A DNA stretch of 64,000 bases from Pedobacter sp. (GCA_031119475.1 JAVHXV010000007.1:124001-188000), one strand, 5' to 3'. Shown: positions 17,438 to 27,033, numbered from the stretch's first letter. Numbers and translations are program-made. Notes: a model not told the origin generated them from the letters alone.

Positions 17438-18778
17438 ATGAAGAAAAGAATTGTAGTTCTTGGTGCGGGAGAAAGTGGAGTTGGTGCGGCCAAATTGGCG
17501 CAAAAGCATGGATTCGATGTTTTTGTGTCTGATTTTGGTGCAATTGCCGATCACTACAAAGCAACACTGAAAGAACTTGAAATTCCTTTTGAAGAAAAAC
17601 AGCATAGCGAAGGGCTGATCTTGGACGCGGTCGAAGTGATCAAAAGTCCAGGTATTCCATCAACAGTGCCTATAGTATCGGCGTTGAAAGGAAAAAACAT
17701 ACCGGTAATCTCTGAAATCGAGTTTGCCAAAAGATATACAAACGCGAAAACAATCTGTATCACGGGGTCTAACGGTAAATCTACAACGACCATGCTTACC
17801 TACCACATCCTAAAAAATGCGGGCTTAAATGTAGGATTGGGCGGGAACATTGGGCAAAGTTTTGCTGCTCAGGTCTGCGAACAGGACCATGAATGGTATG
17901 TACTTGAGATATCCAGTTTTATGCTCGACGATATGTTCGATTTTAAGGCTGATATCGCTGTACTGCTCAACATTACGCCAGATCATCTTGATCGCTATGA
18001 CTATCAATTGGACAAATATGCTGCGTCTAAGATGCGGATCATACAAAATCAGACTGCAACCGATGTATTCATTTATTGCGCCGATGATCCCGAAACCAGC
18101 AAGATTTTGTCAGCAAGCACTGTTCAGGCCAAAACCTACCCCTTTTCTATCCAAAAGACCGTAAAAGAAGGGGCCTTTTTAGAAAACGAAAGCATTAACA
18201 TCTGCATAAACCTAAACGAACCATTTATCATGTCAATTTCTGAGTTAGCCTTACAAGGTAAGCACAACATCTACAACTCTATGGCCTCGGGCATAGTGGC
18301 AAAAGTCCTCGAGCTACGCAATGAGACGATCCGCGAAAGCATGGGCAACTTTAAGAACATTGAACATCGGTTGGAGTTCGTGGCCAAAATTTCTGACGTA
18401 ACCTATATCAACGATTCGAAGGCGACCAATGTGAATTCTACCTGGTACGCATTGGAAAGTGTGGGAACAGATGTAGTCCTGATCATGGGCGGCGTAGATA
18501 AAGGCAATGATTATGCGATGTTAAAAGACCTGGTGCGCAGCAAAGTGAGGGCGATCGTTTGCCTTGGCAAAGACAATAAGCGCATCCATGAAGCCTTTGA
18601 AGATGATGTAGAAATCATCGTCAATACATTTTCCGCGAATGAAGCTGTTCAGGTAGCCTACCACCTGGCCAAGAAAGGCAATACCGTATTGTTATCACCA
18701 GCTTGTGCAAGCTTCGATTTATTTAAGAATTACGAAGACAGGGGAAACCAGTTTAAAGAAGCTGTAAAAGAATTATAA
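17438..18778 (+). CDS. murD: UDP-MurNAc-L-alanine:D-glutamate ligase
   Basis: 446 aa. It adds D-Glu to UDP-MurNAc-Ala. N-terminal Rossmann-like VVLGAGESGVGAAKL, ATP loop ITGSNGKSTTT near residue 110, LNITPDHLDRY, and the C-terminal YINDSKATNVNSTWYALES and GGVDKGNDY motifs. Abuts mraY; the stop is 3 nt before ftsW. Confidence 0.96.
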   Translation: MKKRIVVLGAGESGVGAAKLAQKHGFDVFVSDFGAIADHYKATLKELEIPFEEKQHSEGLILDAVEVIKSPGIPSTVPIVSALKGKNIPVISEIEFAKRYTNAKTICITGSNGKSTTTMLTYHILKNAGLNVGLGGNIGQSFAAQVCEQDHEWYVLEISSFMLDDMFDFKADIAVLLNITPDHLDRYDYQLDKYAASKMRIIQNQTATDVFIYCADDPETSKILSASTVQAKTYPFSIQKTVKEGAFLENESINICINLNEPFIMSISELALQGKHNIYNSMASGIVAKVLELRNETIRESMGNFKNIEHRLEFVAKISDVTYINDSKATNVNSTWYALESVGTDVVLIMGGVDKGNDYAMLKDLVRSKVRAIVCLGKDNKRIHEAFEDDVEIIVNTFSANEAVQVAYHLAKKGNTVLLSPACASFDLFKNYEDRGNQFKEAVKEL

Positions 18779-18781
18779 GAT

Positions 18782-19954
18782 ATGTTTAACATCAATGCAC
18801 TTCTGGAAAAAACGAAAGGCGACCGATGGATCTGGCTGATCATCATCATGCTGTCGCTGATTTCGATCATGGCGGTGTATAGTTCGACCGCCGGGATTGC
18901 CTATCGCAAAGGAATGAGCGTGGAGCGTTATCTGCTTTTTAAACACGTCATTTTCGTCTTGTTGGGCATCGGGATGATCTATATTTCCCACCTGCTCGAT
19001 TATAAGTATTATGCCGGAATTTCCAAGATACTGATGATCATTACCCTTCCATTGCTGGTTTATACCCTGGTGTTTGGAAGTAGCATCAATGATGCTTCGC
19101 GCTGGGTGAAGATCCCGGTCATCAACCTTACTTTTCAGACGTCAGATTTGGCAAAATTGGCGCTTATCACTTTTTTGGCCAGGATGTTGACCAAGAAGCA
19201 GGAAAATATCAAAGATGTAAAAAACGCCTTCGTCCCGATTATGGGATCCGTATGCGTTGTATTTGTATTGATTGCATTGGCCAATTTATCGACCGCACTC
19301 ATGTTGTTCGGCGTGAGTATTTTGCTGTTGATCATCGGCCGGATCAGTATCAAGCAGATTGCATTGGTCTGTGGGGGTGGAATCTTGCTCCTGATGTTCG
19401 TAGTGTTTTTGGGCCCAAGGAGGGAAACTTATAACTCAAGGATCAACACTTTTATGCATCCCGAATTGCAATCATCTGATAAGACTTACCAAGCCGATCA
19501 CGCTAAGATTGCTCTGGCCTCAGGCGGATTGTTTGGTAAAGGACCAGGGAACAGCACCGAACGAAACTTCTTACCGCACCCCTATTCTGATTTTATTTTT
19601 GCCATTATAATTGAAGAATATGGTACGGTTGGCGGTCTATCGATCATGGTACTCTACCTGGTCCTGCTTTATCGATGCGTAAGGATTGTAACCCGAAGTC
19701 CCAAAGCCTTTGGGGCCTTATTAGCAGCCGGACTGAGCTTTAGCCTAACCATCCAGGCCTTTGCCAATATGGCGGTTGCGGTGGGATTGGGTCCTGTAAC
19801 GGGGGTGCCGCTGCCTTTGGTAAGTATGGGCGGAACGTCAATGATCTTTACCAGTATCGCATTTGGCATTATATTGAGCGTAAGCCGTGATGTGGAAGAA
19901 AACAGTACCAAGCAGGAAAAAATAATCGTTGGAGAAATACCCGCGATGGCATAG
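18782..19954 (+). CDS. ftsW: Septal peptidoglycan glycosyltransferase FtsW (SEDS)
   Basis: 390 aa membrane protein with about ten helices, polymerising lipid II together with FtsI. SEDS motifs: MAVYSSTAG near the start, ARMLTKKQ, NLSTALMLFGVSILLLI, and the conserved GFGKGPGNS-like LFGKGPGNSTERNFLPHPYSDFIFAIIIEE and the GVPLPLVSMGG region. It is followed by a 180-bp non-coding gap before murG, the first large gap in the cluster. Confidence 0.95.
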   Translation: MFNINALLEKTKGDRWIWLIIIMLSLISIMAVYSSTAGIAYRKGMSVERYLLFKHVIFVLLGIGMIYISHLLDYKYYAGISKILMIITLPLLVYTLVFGSSINDASRWVKIPVINLTFQTSDLAKLALITFLARMLTKKQENIKDVKNAFVPIMGSVCVVFVLIALANLSTALMLFGVSILLLIIGRISIKQIALVCGGGILLLMFVVFLGPRRETYNSRINTFMHPELQSSDKTYQADHAKIALASGGLFGKGPGNSTERNFLPHPYSDFIFAIIIEEYGTVGGLSIMVLYLVLLYRCVRIVTRSPKAFGALLAAGLSFSLTIQAFANMAVAVGLGPVTGVPLPLVSMGGTSMIFTSIAFGIILSVSRDVEENSTKQEKIIVGEIPAMA

Positions 19955-20031
19955 GTAAGTTAAAAGTAAAGGTTAAAAGTAGTAAGTATCAAGTAACAGA
20001 CAACAAGTGAGAAGAAAATCAAGATTTATAT

Positions 20032-20064
20032 AATCAGTGTAATCAATTAAATCTGTGTAATCAT
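20032..20064. repeat. Twin GTGTAATCA repeat before murG
   Basis: Two copies of AATCnGTGTAATCA with an 18-nt period in the ftsW-murG gap. A matching pair occurs after murG at 21295-21327. The gap also holds low-complexity AAGTA-type sequence. Confidence 0.6.
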
Positions 20065-20136
20065 TAACAACAAATAAATACCCTGTCTCATCATCCTCCC
20101 CATTGGGGAGGTGCCATGGGGCCAAAAAAAATTAAA

Positions 20137-21240
20137 ATGAATAATTTTCCCAAAATTATCATATCTGGAGGTGGCACAGGCGGGCATATTTTTCCCGCCG
20201 TGGCCATTGCCAATGCACTAAAGCGCATTTCGCCAAATTGCGAAATTCTTTTTGTGGGTGCCTTGGGCAGAATGGAAATGGAAAAAGTTCCGGCGGCAGG
20301 ATATAAAATTGTTGGATTAAAGATCAGTGGGATTCAAAGGGGCTCGATACTGAAAAATCTAAGCCTCCCTTTCAAAGTGATCGGAAGCATCCGTAAGGCC
20401 ATGCAGATCCTGACAGAATTTAAGCCAGATGCGGTAGTTGGGGTGGGGGGCTATGCTTCAGGTCCGTTATTGTATGCAGCATCACTAAAAGGCATTCCTT
20501 ACCTTATTCAGGAACAAAACTCATACGCGGGCATGACCAACAAGTTTTTGGGAAAGAATGCGGTAAAGGTTTGTGTAGCTTTTGATGGGATGGAACAGTT
20601 TTTTCCTGCCCATAAATTGCTAAAAACTGGCAACCCCGTTAGAAAAAATGTAATCGATATCAAAGATAAGCGTTCAGTTGGTGCAACAACCTTGAATTTG
20701 GATCCAGTAAAACGGACAATTTTGGTTACAGGAGGAAGCCTGGGCGCAGGGACCTTGAATAAAAGCATTGAAAAACATTTGCCAGACCTGTTGGAACGAG
20801 ATGTGCAGGTAGTCTGGCAAACTGGTAAATATTATTATCAGGGCATTATCGAAAGATTAGGTGTAGACCATCATCCGAACATTAAGATCCTAGAGTTTCT
20901 TAATCATATGGATCTGGCCTATGCGGCGGCTGATTTGATTATTTCCAGGGCAGGAGCAGGTACGATAGCCGAACTTTGCTTCATTGAAAAGCCGGTGATC
21001 CTGGTGCCATCGCCAAACGTAGCTGAAGATCACCAGACCCAAAATGCATTGGCCCTGGTTAAAAATGATGCAGCCATAATAATCAAGGATTCATCGGCAG
21101 TTGATACGCTCGTCGCTGAAGCCTTGAAGTTGCTCGACAACCCCGAGCGATGCGAGAAATTAAGCCACAATATCGGTCAAATGGCCATGGAGGATGCAGA
21201 TATGGTGATTGCAGAAGAAGTGTTGAAGCTGATAGGCTAG
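20137..21240 (+). CDS. murG: UDP-GlcNAc:MurNAc-pentapeptide-undecaprenyl GlcNAc transferase
   Basis: 367 aa GT28 enzyme making lipid II at the inner membrane face. GGGTGGHIFPA loop at the N-terminus, GVGGYASGP, EQNSYAGMTNK, and the UDP-GlcNAc site ISRAGAGTIAEL / PVILVPSPNVAEDHQTQNA. The ATG at 20137 (MNNFPKIIISGGG) gives the usual length; the ORF track uses an ATG at 20116 that is preceded by GGAGGT but has only a 3-nt spacing, so 20116 remains an alternative. Confidence 0.94.
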   Translation: MNNFPKIIISGGGTGGHIFPAVAIANALKRISPNCEILFVGALGRMEMEKVPAAGYKIVGLKISGIQRGSILKNLSLPFKVIGSIRKAMQILTEFKPDAVVGVGGYASGPLLYAASLKGIPYLIQEQNSYAGMTNKFLGKNAVKVCVAFDGMEQFFPAHKLLKTGNPVRKNVIDIKDKRSVGATTLNLDPVKRTILVTGGSLGAGTLNKSIEKHLPDLLERDVQVVWQTGKYYYQGIIERLGVDHHPNIKILEFLNHMDLAYAAADLIISRAGAGTIAELCFIEKPVILVPSPNVAEDHQTQNALALVKNDAAIIIKDSSAVDTLVAEALKLLDNPERCEKLSHNIGQMAMEDADMVIAEEVLKLIG

Positions 21241-21294
21241 AGCATAGGAATAAAGAGCAAGAAATAAAGAGAAGTTTAAAGATAGAAAAACAAT

Positions 21295-21327
21295 ATCGGT
21301 GTAATCAAATAAAATCGGTGTAATCAT
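21295..21327. repeat. Twin GTGTAATCA repeat after murG
   Basis: ATCGGTGTAATCA occurs twice with a 19-nt period in the murG-murC gap, matching the pair before murG. The second copy ends 4 nt before the murC ATG. Confidence 0.6.
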
Positions 21328-21331
21328 CAGT

Positions 21332-22684
21332 ATGGAATTAAGTAAAATAAACAGAGTGTATTTCGTTGGGATCGGAGGGATCGGAATGAGCGCGCTTGCA
21401 CGTTATTTTGCGAAACGTGGGGTGGTGGTGTGTGGCTATGATAAAACGCGGACCAACCTCACCATTGCTCTGGAAAGAGAAGGGATCTTGATTACTTACT
21501 TGGATGAAGAATCGGCAATTTCAGTTTGTTTTCATGAGAACCACGACGATACATTAGTGGTTTATACACCTGCCATTCCAAAGGATTCAAAAATTCTTCA
21601 GCACTTCAAAAATAAAGGTTTTAGCCTTAAAAAACGATCCGAGGTGCTTGGGATTATCAGTGAAGGCATGTATTGCATCGCGGTAGCGGGCACGCATGGT
21701 AAAACAACAACTTCTTCGATGATCGCACATCTGCTCACTGATACCGGCTTTGGTTGTACCGCCTTTTTGGGAGGAATTACCACCAATTATGACAGCAATG
21801 TGCTATTCGGCAAAAATAATGTCGTGGTGGTAGAAGCTGATGAATATGACCGTTCCTTTCTTACCCTGCATCCAGATGTGGCCGTGATCACCGCTATGGA
21901 TGCAGATCACCTGGACATTTATGGCGATGAAAGCCAGCTACACGAATCTTTCCAGCTATTTGCTGAACAATTGAAGACCGAAGGAAAGATCTTTGTAAAA
22001 GATGGCCTTCCCATCCATGGCATCAGTTATAGTGCCAACGCAGGCTCGGCCATACGGGCCACAGCGATAAGGGTGGAAAACGGAAATTTTGTTTTCGATT
22101 TTGAAGATGGAAGAAATGTGATCAAAGGACTTTGCCTTTGCATGCCGGGCAGGCACAATGTCGAAAATGCAGTTGCGGCCATCGGCGTAGCGTTGAGCTT
22201 GGGAATCCATCAGAAAAGCATTAAAGCCGCATTGGCCACCTTTAAGGGTGTAAAACGGAGATTTGAAACACAGGTTAAAACGCCATCGCATATTTATATT
22301 GACGATTATGCGCATCACCCTGAAGAATTGAGGGCATGTTTTGATGCGGTGCGACAACTTTATCCAGAACGTAAGCTGACTGTTGCCTTCCAGCCACACC
22401 TCTTTACAAGGACCCGTGATTTTGCAAAAGAATTTGCAGCTGTTTTAAGCACAGCTGATGAAGTACTGCTGCTGGACATCTATCCGGCAAGGGAACTGCC
22501 AATCGAGGGCGTAGATTCGCAAATGCTGCTAGACCTAATCAGCATAAAGGAGAAAAAACGCTGCAGACTGGACACACTTGCAGATCTTATTAAGCAAAAT
22601 AAACCTGAACTGCTATTAACAGTAGGGGCAGGAGACATTGATACCATGGTTGAACCTTTAAAAAATATATTGGCACATGCTTAA
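21332..22684 (+). CDS. murC: UDP-MurNAc:L-alanine ligase
   Basis: 450 aa. It adds the first amino acid of the stem peptide. N-terminal VYFVGIGGIGMSALARY, ATP loop AGTHGKTTTSSM near residue 115, ADEYDRSF, DADHLDIYGD and IDDYAHHPEEL. Its end overlaps the ftsQ start by 8 nt. murB, murF and ddl are not in the window, as in many Bacteroidota clusters. Confidence 0.96.
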   Translation: MELSKINRVYFVGIGGIGMSALARYFAKRGVVVCGYDKTRTNLTIALEREGILITYLDEESAISVCFHENHDDTLVVYTPAIPKDSKILQHFKNKGFSLKKRSEVLGIISEGMYCIAVAGTHGKTTTSSMIAHLLTDTGFGCTAFLGGITTNYDSNVLFGKNNVVVVEADEYDRSFLTLHPDVAVITAMDADHLDIYGDESQLHESFQLFAEQLKTEGKIFVKDGLPIHGISYSANAGSAIRATAIRVENGNFVFDFEDGRNVIKGLCLCMPGRHNVENAVAAIGVALSLGIHQKSIKAALATFKGVKRRFETQVKTPSHIYIDDYAHHPEELRACFDAVRQLYPERKLTVAFQPHLFTRTRDFAKEFAAVLSTADEVLLLDIYPARELPIEGVDSQMLLDLISIKEKKRCRLDTLADLIKQNKPELLLTVGAGDIDTMVEPLKNILAHA

Positions 22685-23804
22685 AAGGATCAATTGGAAA
22701 GCAATTTTGAAGGGACTGGCCTGGTTGACATGCCTCGCTGGTGTGGTGGTGCTCATGAGTTTCATTACCCTTAAAAAGCATGAGGTGAAGTGTGCAAATG
22801 TCAGGATCATGATCCCTGGTGCCGATAATTTTATTGAGCGTGAAGAAATTGATGCCATCCTGAAACAAGGCCATGGTGAGCTGATCGGAAGAACCTTGGA
22901 CCAGATCAATATCCACGCAATTGAAGCTTCGCTAAAAGCAAATCCTTATATCGCTTTTGCAAAGGTCTACGCCGACATGGATGGGATCATCAACATCGAA
23001 ATCAAACAAAGGCAGCCCGTATTGCGCATATTGAATGCTGGAGGTCAAGATTATTATATCGATAGCAAAGGATTGAAAATGCCAATGTCGCCGAATTTTA
23101 CAGCCGACGTACTGGTGGCCAATGGCAACATTTTGGAGGGGTTTGGAGGGAAAGTCGATACCCTGCTGACCCCACTAGCGGCAGATCTATATAAGACGGC
23201 ACTGTTCCTCAAAAAAGATACCTTGTGGGATGCGCAGATTGAGCAGATTTTTGTGACTGATAACCTGGATATCGAACTGATCCCTCGTGTTGGAAACCAG
23301 CGCATCATTTTGGGAAATGCAGATTCGCTCGACACAAAAATGAACAACCTATTGGCATTTTACAAACAGGCCATGCCGCTTGTCGGATGGTCTGCTTATA
23401 AGACCATCAATTTAAAATATATCAACCAGATTGTCTGTGAAAAGTATGACTCACTGGCAGTGGCCAAAGCGATCGTGAGCAAGATGCCTGATAGCACTAC
23501 GACAGCCAAATCAGTTGATTCTGTAGTTAAGGCTACCATACAGGAGGAAATTAAAAAGGCAATTGCGAATGGCGGCGACGACAAACCGAAACCGGCATCA
23601 ACACCTGCAAAAGGAGTAGTAAAGGAAAAAACGACACCCAAAGCAGTACCTGTTGCCAAACAACCAGCTATGCCGGTTAAATCTGGCACAGCCAATACAG
23701 CAGCAGCTAAGGGAAAATCAACAACACAGCAAACAGATACCAAAGTTTCTCCGCCGAAGGCAGGGAAGCCAGTGAAAAACAATAATAAAACTCAACAAAA
23801 TTAG
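22677..23804 (+). CDS. ftsQ: Division protein FtsQ with long low-complexity tail
   Basis: 375 aa bitopic protein. Short cytoplasmic start (MLKRINWK), one membrane helix (LAWLTCLAGVVVLMSFIT), a POTRA-like segment (CANVRIMIPGADNFIEREEIDAIL) and the FtsQ beta domain (YYIDSKGLKMPMSPNF; YKTINLKYINQIVCEK). The last ~100 residues are a Lys/Pro/Ala/Thr-rich tail with no fold visible, lying in the periplasm, which E. coli FtsQ lacks. It overlaps murC and is followed 6 bp later by ftsA. Confidence 0.9.
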   Translation: MLKRINWKAILKGLAWLTCLAGVVVLMSFITLKKHEVKCANVRIMIPGADNFIEREEIDAILKQGHGELIGRTLDQINIHAIEASLKANPYIAFAKVYADMDGIINIEIKQRQPVLRILNAGGQDYYIDSKGLKMPMSPNFTADVLVANGNILEGFGGKVDTLLTPLAADLYKTALFLKKDTLWDAQIEQIFVTDNLDIELIPRVGNQRIILGNADSLDTKMNNLLAFYKQAMPLVGWSAYKTINLKYINQIVCEKYDSLAVAKAIVSKMPDSTTTAKSVDSVVKATIQEEIKKAIANGGDDKPKPASTPAKGVVKEKTTPKAVPVAKQPAMPVKSGTANTAAAKGKSTTQQTDTKVSPPKAGKPVKNNNKTQQN

Positions 23805-23810
23805 ATCGTT

Positions 23811-25166
23811 ATGGGCAAAGAACAAACTAACCACCAATCGCCAATCGTAGTAGGATTGGATATCGGTACAACCAAAATCTGCGTAATCGTAGGGCGCAGG
23901 ACACAGCACGATAAGATAGAGGTCTTAGGAATTGGAAAAGCCGAATCGGCGGGCGTAACGCGCGGTGTGGTTTCCAATATCCAAAAAACGGTTCAGGGCA
24001 TTTCAGCAGCTGTGGAGCTGGCAAGCAGCCAATCTAATGTCGAAATCCGTGTTGTCAATGTAGGCATTGCCGGCCAACACATCAAAAGCCTGCAACACCG
24101 TGGCATTTTGACGCGTAGGGACATGAACAATGAAATCAGTAAAAAAGACATCGATAAATTGATCGATGACATGTTTAAGCTGGTCATGCCCCCAGGTGAA
24201 GAAATTATCCATGTGCTCCCTCAGGAGTTTACCATAGATAATGAGCCTGGCATCAAAGATCCGATCGGTATGGCCGGGGTGCGCCTGGAAGCTAATTTCC
24301 ATATCATATCCGGACAGGTTACCGCTGTGAAGAACATCATGCGCTGCGTGACCAACGCCGGTCTGCAAACGCAGGAATTGATCTTAGAGCCATTGGCTTC
24401 CTCTGAATCGGTGTTGAGCGATGAAGAAAAAGAAGCTGGTGTATGCCTGGTCGATATTGGGGGAGGTACCACAGATATTGCCATTTTCCATGAAGGGATC
24501 ATTCGCCATACAGCAGTTATTCCATTTGGAGGAAATAGTGTGACCGAAGACATCAGAGAAGGCTGCTCTGTGATGAGAAACCAGGCAGAACTGTTAAAAA
24601 CACGCTTTGGTTCCGCATTGGCAGAAGAAAACAAAGAAAACGAGATCATCTGCGTACCAGGTCTCCGTGGCCGTGAGCCAAAAGAAATTTCAGTTAAAAA
24701 CCTTGCTTACGTTATCCAGGCCCGTATGGAAGAAATCGTTGAGCACGTTTATTACGAAATCAAGTCTTCAGGCTATGAGAAAAAACTCATTGGAGGCGTT
24801 GTCATTACCGGTGGTGGGGCCTTGCTCAAACACCTCAACCAACTTGTTGAATACGTAACTGGATTGGATTGCCGTGTAGGTTATCCAAATGAGCACCTTT
24901 CCAAATATGAGGAAATGCCTAAAACCATCTACGACGATCTTAAGAGCCCAATGTATGCCACCAGTGTTGGTCTATTGATCAAAGGGATCCAAAAGGCTGA
25001 AGAACTGTTGGAGGAAATGAAGCAGCCAGGTGTATTTGTTGAAAAACCTACTGTCGCCAAAGAAAAGGTGAAACGTGCAGGCCTATTTGATAAGTTGTTG
25101 AAAAAAACAAGCGAGTTTATCAAAGACGACATGAACGTAAGCGATGAAGATTATATAAAACCGTAA
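23811..25166 (+). CDS. ftsA: Division protein FtsA
   Basis: 451 aa actin-like ATPase that tethers FtsZ to the membrane. VVGLDIGTTKICVIVG phosphate-1 loop, the FtsA-specific 1C domain after about residue 85, VCLVDIGGGTTDIAIFHEG phosphate-2 and VVITGGGALLKH adenosine motifs. The C-terminus has a charged/hydrophobic stretch (LFDKLLKKTSEFIKDD) that may be the amphipathic membrane helix, followed by an acidic extension. Confidence 0.95.
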   Translation: MGKEQTNHQSPIVVGLDIGTTKICVIVGRRTQHDKIEVLGIGKAESAGVTRGVVSNIQKTVQGISAAVELASSQSNVEIRVVNVGIAGQHIKSLQHRGILTRRDMNNEISKKDIDKLIDDMFKLVMPPGEEIIHVLPQEFTIDNEPGIKDPIGMAGVRLEANFHIISGQVTAVKNIMRCVTNAGLQTQELILEPLASSESVLSDEEKEAGVCLVDIGGGTTDIAIFHEGIIRHTAVIPFGGNSVTEDIREGCSVMRNQAELLKTRFGSALAEENKENEIICVPGLRGREPKEISVKNLAYVIQARMEEIVEHVYYEIKSSGYEKKLIGGVVITGGGALLKHLNQLVEYVTGLDCRVGYPNEHLSKYEEMPKTIYDDLKSPMYATSVGLLIKGIQKAEELLEEMKQPGVFVEKPTVAKEKVKRAGLFDKLLKKTSEFIKDDMNVSDEDYIKP

Positions 25167-25169
25167 TAT

Positions 25170-25224
25170 TTTTCCACAAAACAGGAATTTTCCACATTAT
25201 TAACAGTTGTGGAAAACCCCTGTT
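25170..25224. promoter_or_regulatory. ftsA-ftsZ dyad with DnaA-box-like 9-mers
   Basis: TTTTCCACA occurs at 25170-25178 and 25188-25196, and its complement TGTGGAAAA at 25208-25216; all fit the DnaA-box pattern TTWTNCACA. The second and third are the core of a larger inverted repeat, AACAGGNNTTTTCCACA (25180-25196) against 25208-25224, 15 of 17 positions paired around an 11-nt loop. No T-run follows, so it is not a terminator. It lies 72 nt before the ftsZ ATG. Confidence 0.6.
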
Positions 25225-25295
25225 AAAAAAGTGTTAATATTACAAAAGAGATGAACAGCAATTTTTAGATTTTTAAACAACTGATTCATAACGAT

Positions 25296-26954
25296 ATGAA
25301 GTTCGAAATGTTAAAGGATAAGTCATCGATCATCAAAGTAATTGGTGTAGGCGGTGGCGGAGGTAATGCGGTAAACCACATGTACCGTCAGGGAATCACA
25401 GGCGTTGATTTTATCATCTGTAATACCGATGCGCAGGCATTGGAATTTAGCCCGATCCCGAACAAGGTACAGTTGGGTTCGAGCTTGACCGAGGGGATGG
25501 GAGCTGGATCAATTCCCGAAGTGGGCAAAAACTCGGCAATAGAAAATATAGACGACATTAAAGCAATGTTGGGTAGCACAACGAAAATGCTCTTTATCAC
25601 GGCCGGAATGGGTGGTGGTACAGGAACAGGCGCCAGCCCGATCATTGCCCAGGCCGCTAAAGAACTTGATATTTTAACTGTGGCCATTATCACCACGCCA
25701 TTTGCTTTTGAAGGCAAGCGTAGAAAAATGCAGGCAGATGATGGTCTGGACGAGCTCAAAAAATACGTAGATTCCTATCTGGTGATCTCAAACGATCGCT
25801 TGCGAGAAATTTTTGGAAACCTGACCTTGGGATCGGCCTTTGCCCAAGCAGATGATATTTTGACCACCGCTGCCAAAGGCATTGCTGAAATCATCACCGT
25901 TCCAGGATACATCAACGTTGATTTTAAAGATGTGCGTACGGTCATGAAGGATAGTGGGGTTTCGATCATGGGCAGCTATGCCGCATCTGGCGAAAACCGT
26001 GCACTGGCTGCTGTAGAGGGCGCATTGGCCTCGCCATTGTTAAAGGATAATGAAATCGAAGGCGCAAGATATATCTTGTTGAACATCAGTTCAGGTGTGC
26101 GCGAAGTAACGATGGACGAAGTAACCATCATCACCGATTACATCCAGGATAAAGCGGGCCTGTCTGCAGACCTGATCTGGGGTAACTGCATCGATGAAAG
26201 TTTGGAAGACAAATTATCGGTAACGATTATTGCAACAGGCTTCCAGACCACAGAACAGCGTGCAAAAGACAAGCAGAACATCAAAAAAATCTCTCTGCTC
26301 ACTCCAGAAGAAGCACCATTGGTGAAACCGGTTGAACCGATCAACTCTTTCATCCAGGCAAAACCTGAAGAAATTAGCGAAGAGCCGACCCTGAAAGTGC
26401 AGGAAGAGCCAAAGCAGTCTGATCTTTTTGGTGACCTTTTCAACATCAATAGAACAACAACACCAGAGGCGCAGGCTGAAACACCAGTGGTGCACCACTT
26501 GGTAGAAGAAACCCCTATACAGGAAACCCCTCAGGAAGCAAACTTCGAATTTGAGGTAAAGGTTGCCGAAACAGAATTTGTATTCGAAACACCAATTGCT
26601 CAGTTTGAAGTAGAAGAAATCACTGAAGAAGTAGTGGAAGAAGTTGCTGCACCTGTAGTACAAATGACAGAAATTGGCCTTGATGACGATAAAAATGACG
26701 AGTCGATCGAAGATCAATTGAGGAAATCAAAAGAACGCATCTTAAGGCTGAAAGACTTGAGCATGAAATTGCGTACCACTAACGGCCTGCAAGAACTCGA
26801 AAACGAACCTGCCTATAAACGCAAACAGATGCAATTGCAACAGGTTCAGCATTCTTCAGAGTCACAGGTTTCCAGGTTTACCCTGAGCAACGACGAAGAT
26901 GGCACGACAGAAATCAGGCCTAACAATTCGTTCCTGCACGACAATGTAGATTAA
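25296..26954 (+). CDS. ftsZ: Division protein FtsZ
   Basis: 552 aa tubulin-like GTPase forming the Z ring. GTP-site residues: IKVIGVGGGGGNAVNHM, GMGGGTGTGASP near residue 105, and the NVDFKDVRTVM region. The core ends near residue 335. It is followed by a long acidic Glu/Pro/Val-rich linker (about 150 residues) and the C-terminal SRFTLSN / PNNSFLHDNVD, the Bacteroidota-type tail that binds FtsA and others. Separated from ftsA by 129 bp with its own likely regulatory dyad. Confidence 0.97.
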   Translation: MKFEMLKDKSSIIKVIGVGGGGGNAVNHMYRQGITGVDFIICNTDAQALEFSPIPNKVQLGSSLTEGMGAGSIPEVGKNSAIENIDDIKAMLGSTTKMLFITAGMGGGTGTGASPIIAQAAKELDILTVAIITTPFAFEGKRRKMQADDGLDELKKYVDSYLVISNDRLREIFGNLTLGSAFAQADDILTTAAKGIAEIITVPGYINVDFKDVRTVMKDSGVSIMGSYAASGENRALAAVEGALASPLLKDNEIEGARYILLNISSGVREVTMDEVTIITDYIQDKAGLSADLIWGNCIDESLEDKLSVTIIATGFQTTEQRAKDKQNIKKISLLTPEEAPLVKPVEPINSFIQAKPEEISEEPTLKVQEEPKQSDLFGDLFNINRTTTPEAQAETPVVHHLVEETPIQETPQEANFEFEVKVAETEFVFETPIAQFEVEEITEEVVEEVAAPVVQMTEIGLDDDKNDESIEDQLRKSKERILRLKDLSMKLRTTNGLQELENEPAYKRKQMQLQQVQHSSESQVSRFTLSNDEDGTTEIRPNNSFLHDNVD

Positions 26955-27000
26955 ACGTTTAAAGCGATTAGCGAGACTGCTGACAATATGACCACTGAAG

Positions 27001-27033
27001 AAACCTCGATGATTTAATTTGTCGAGGTTTTTT
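27001..27033 (+). terminator. Terminator after ftsZ
   Basis: AAACCTCGA and TCGAGGTTT form a 9-bp stem with a 12-nt loop and a T-run. It ends the dcw transcription unit 50 nt after ftsZ. Confidence 0.8.

Noticed and set aside
25170-25224. Replication origin suggested by the cluster of DnaA-box-like 9-mers
   Set aside because: Only three sites, no A+T-rich unwinding element next to them and no dnaA, dnaN or gidA gene nearby; a regulatory dyad for ftsZ is simpler.
26214-26717. 167-aa antisense ORF in ftsZ
   Set aside because: Phe/Cys-rich shadow of the Glu-rich FtsZ linker (GAA/GAG read in reverse); not a gene.
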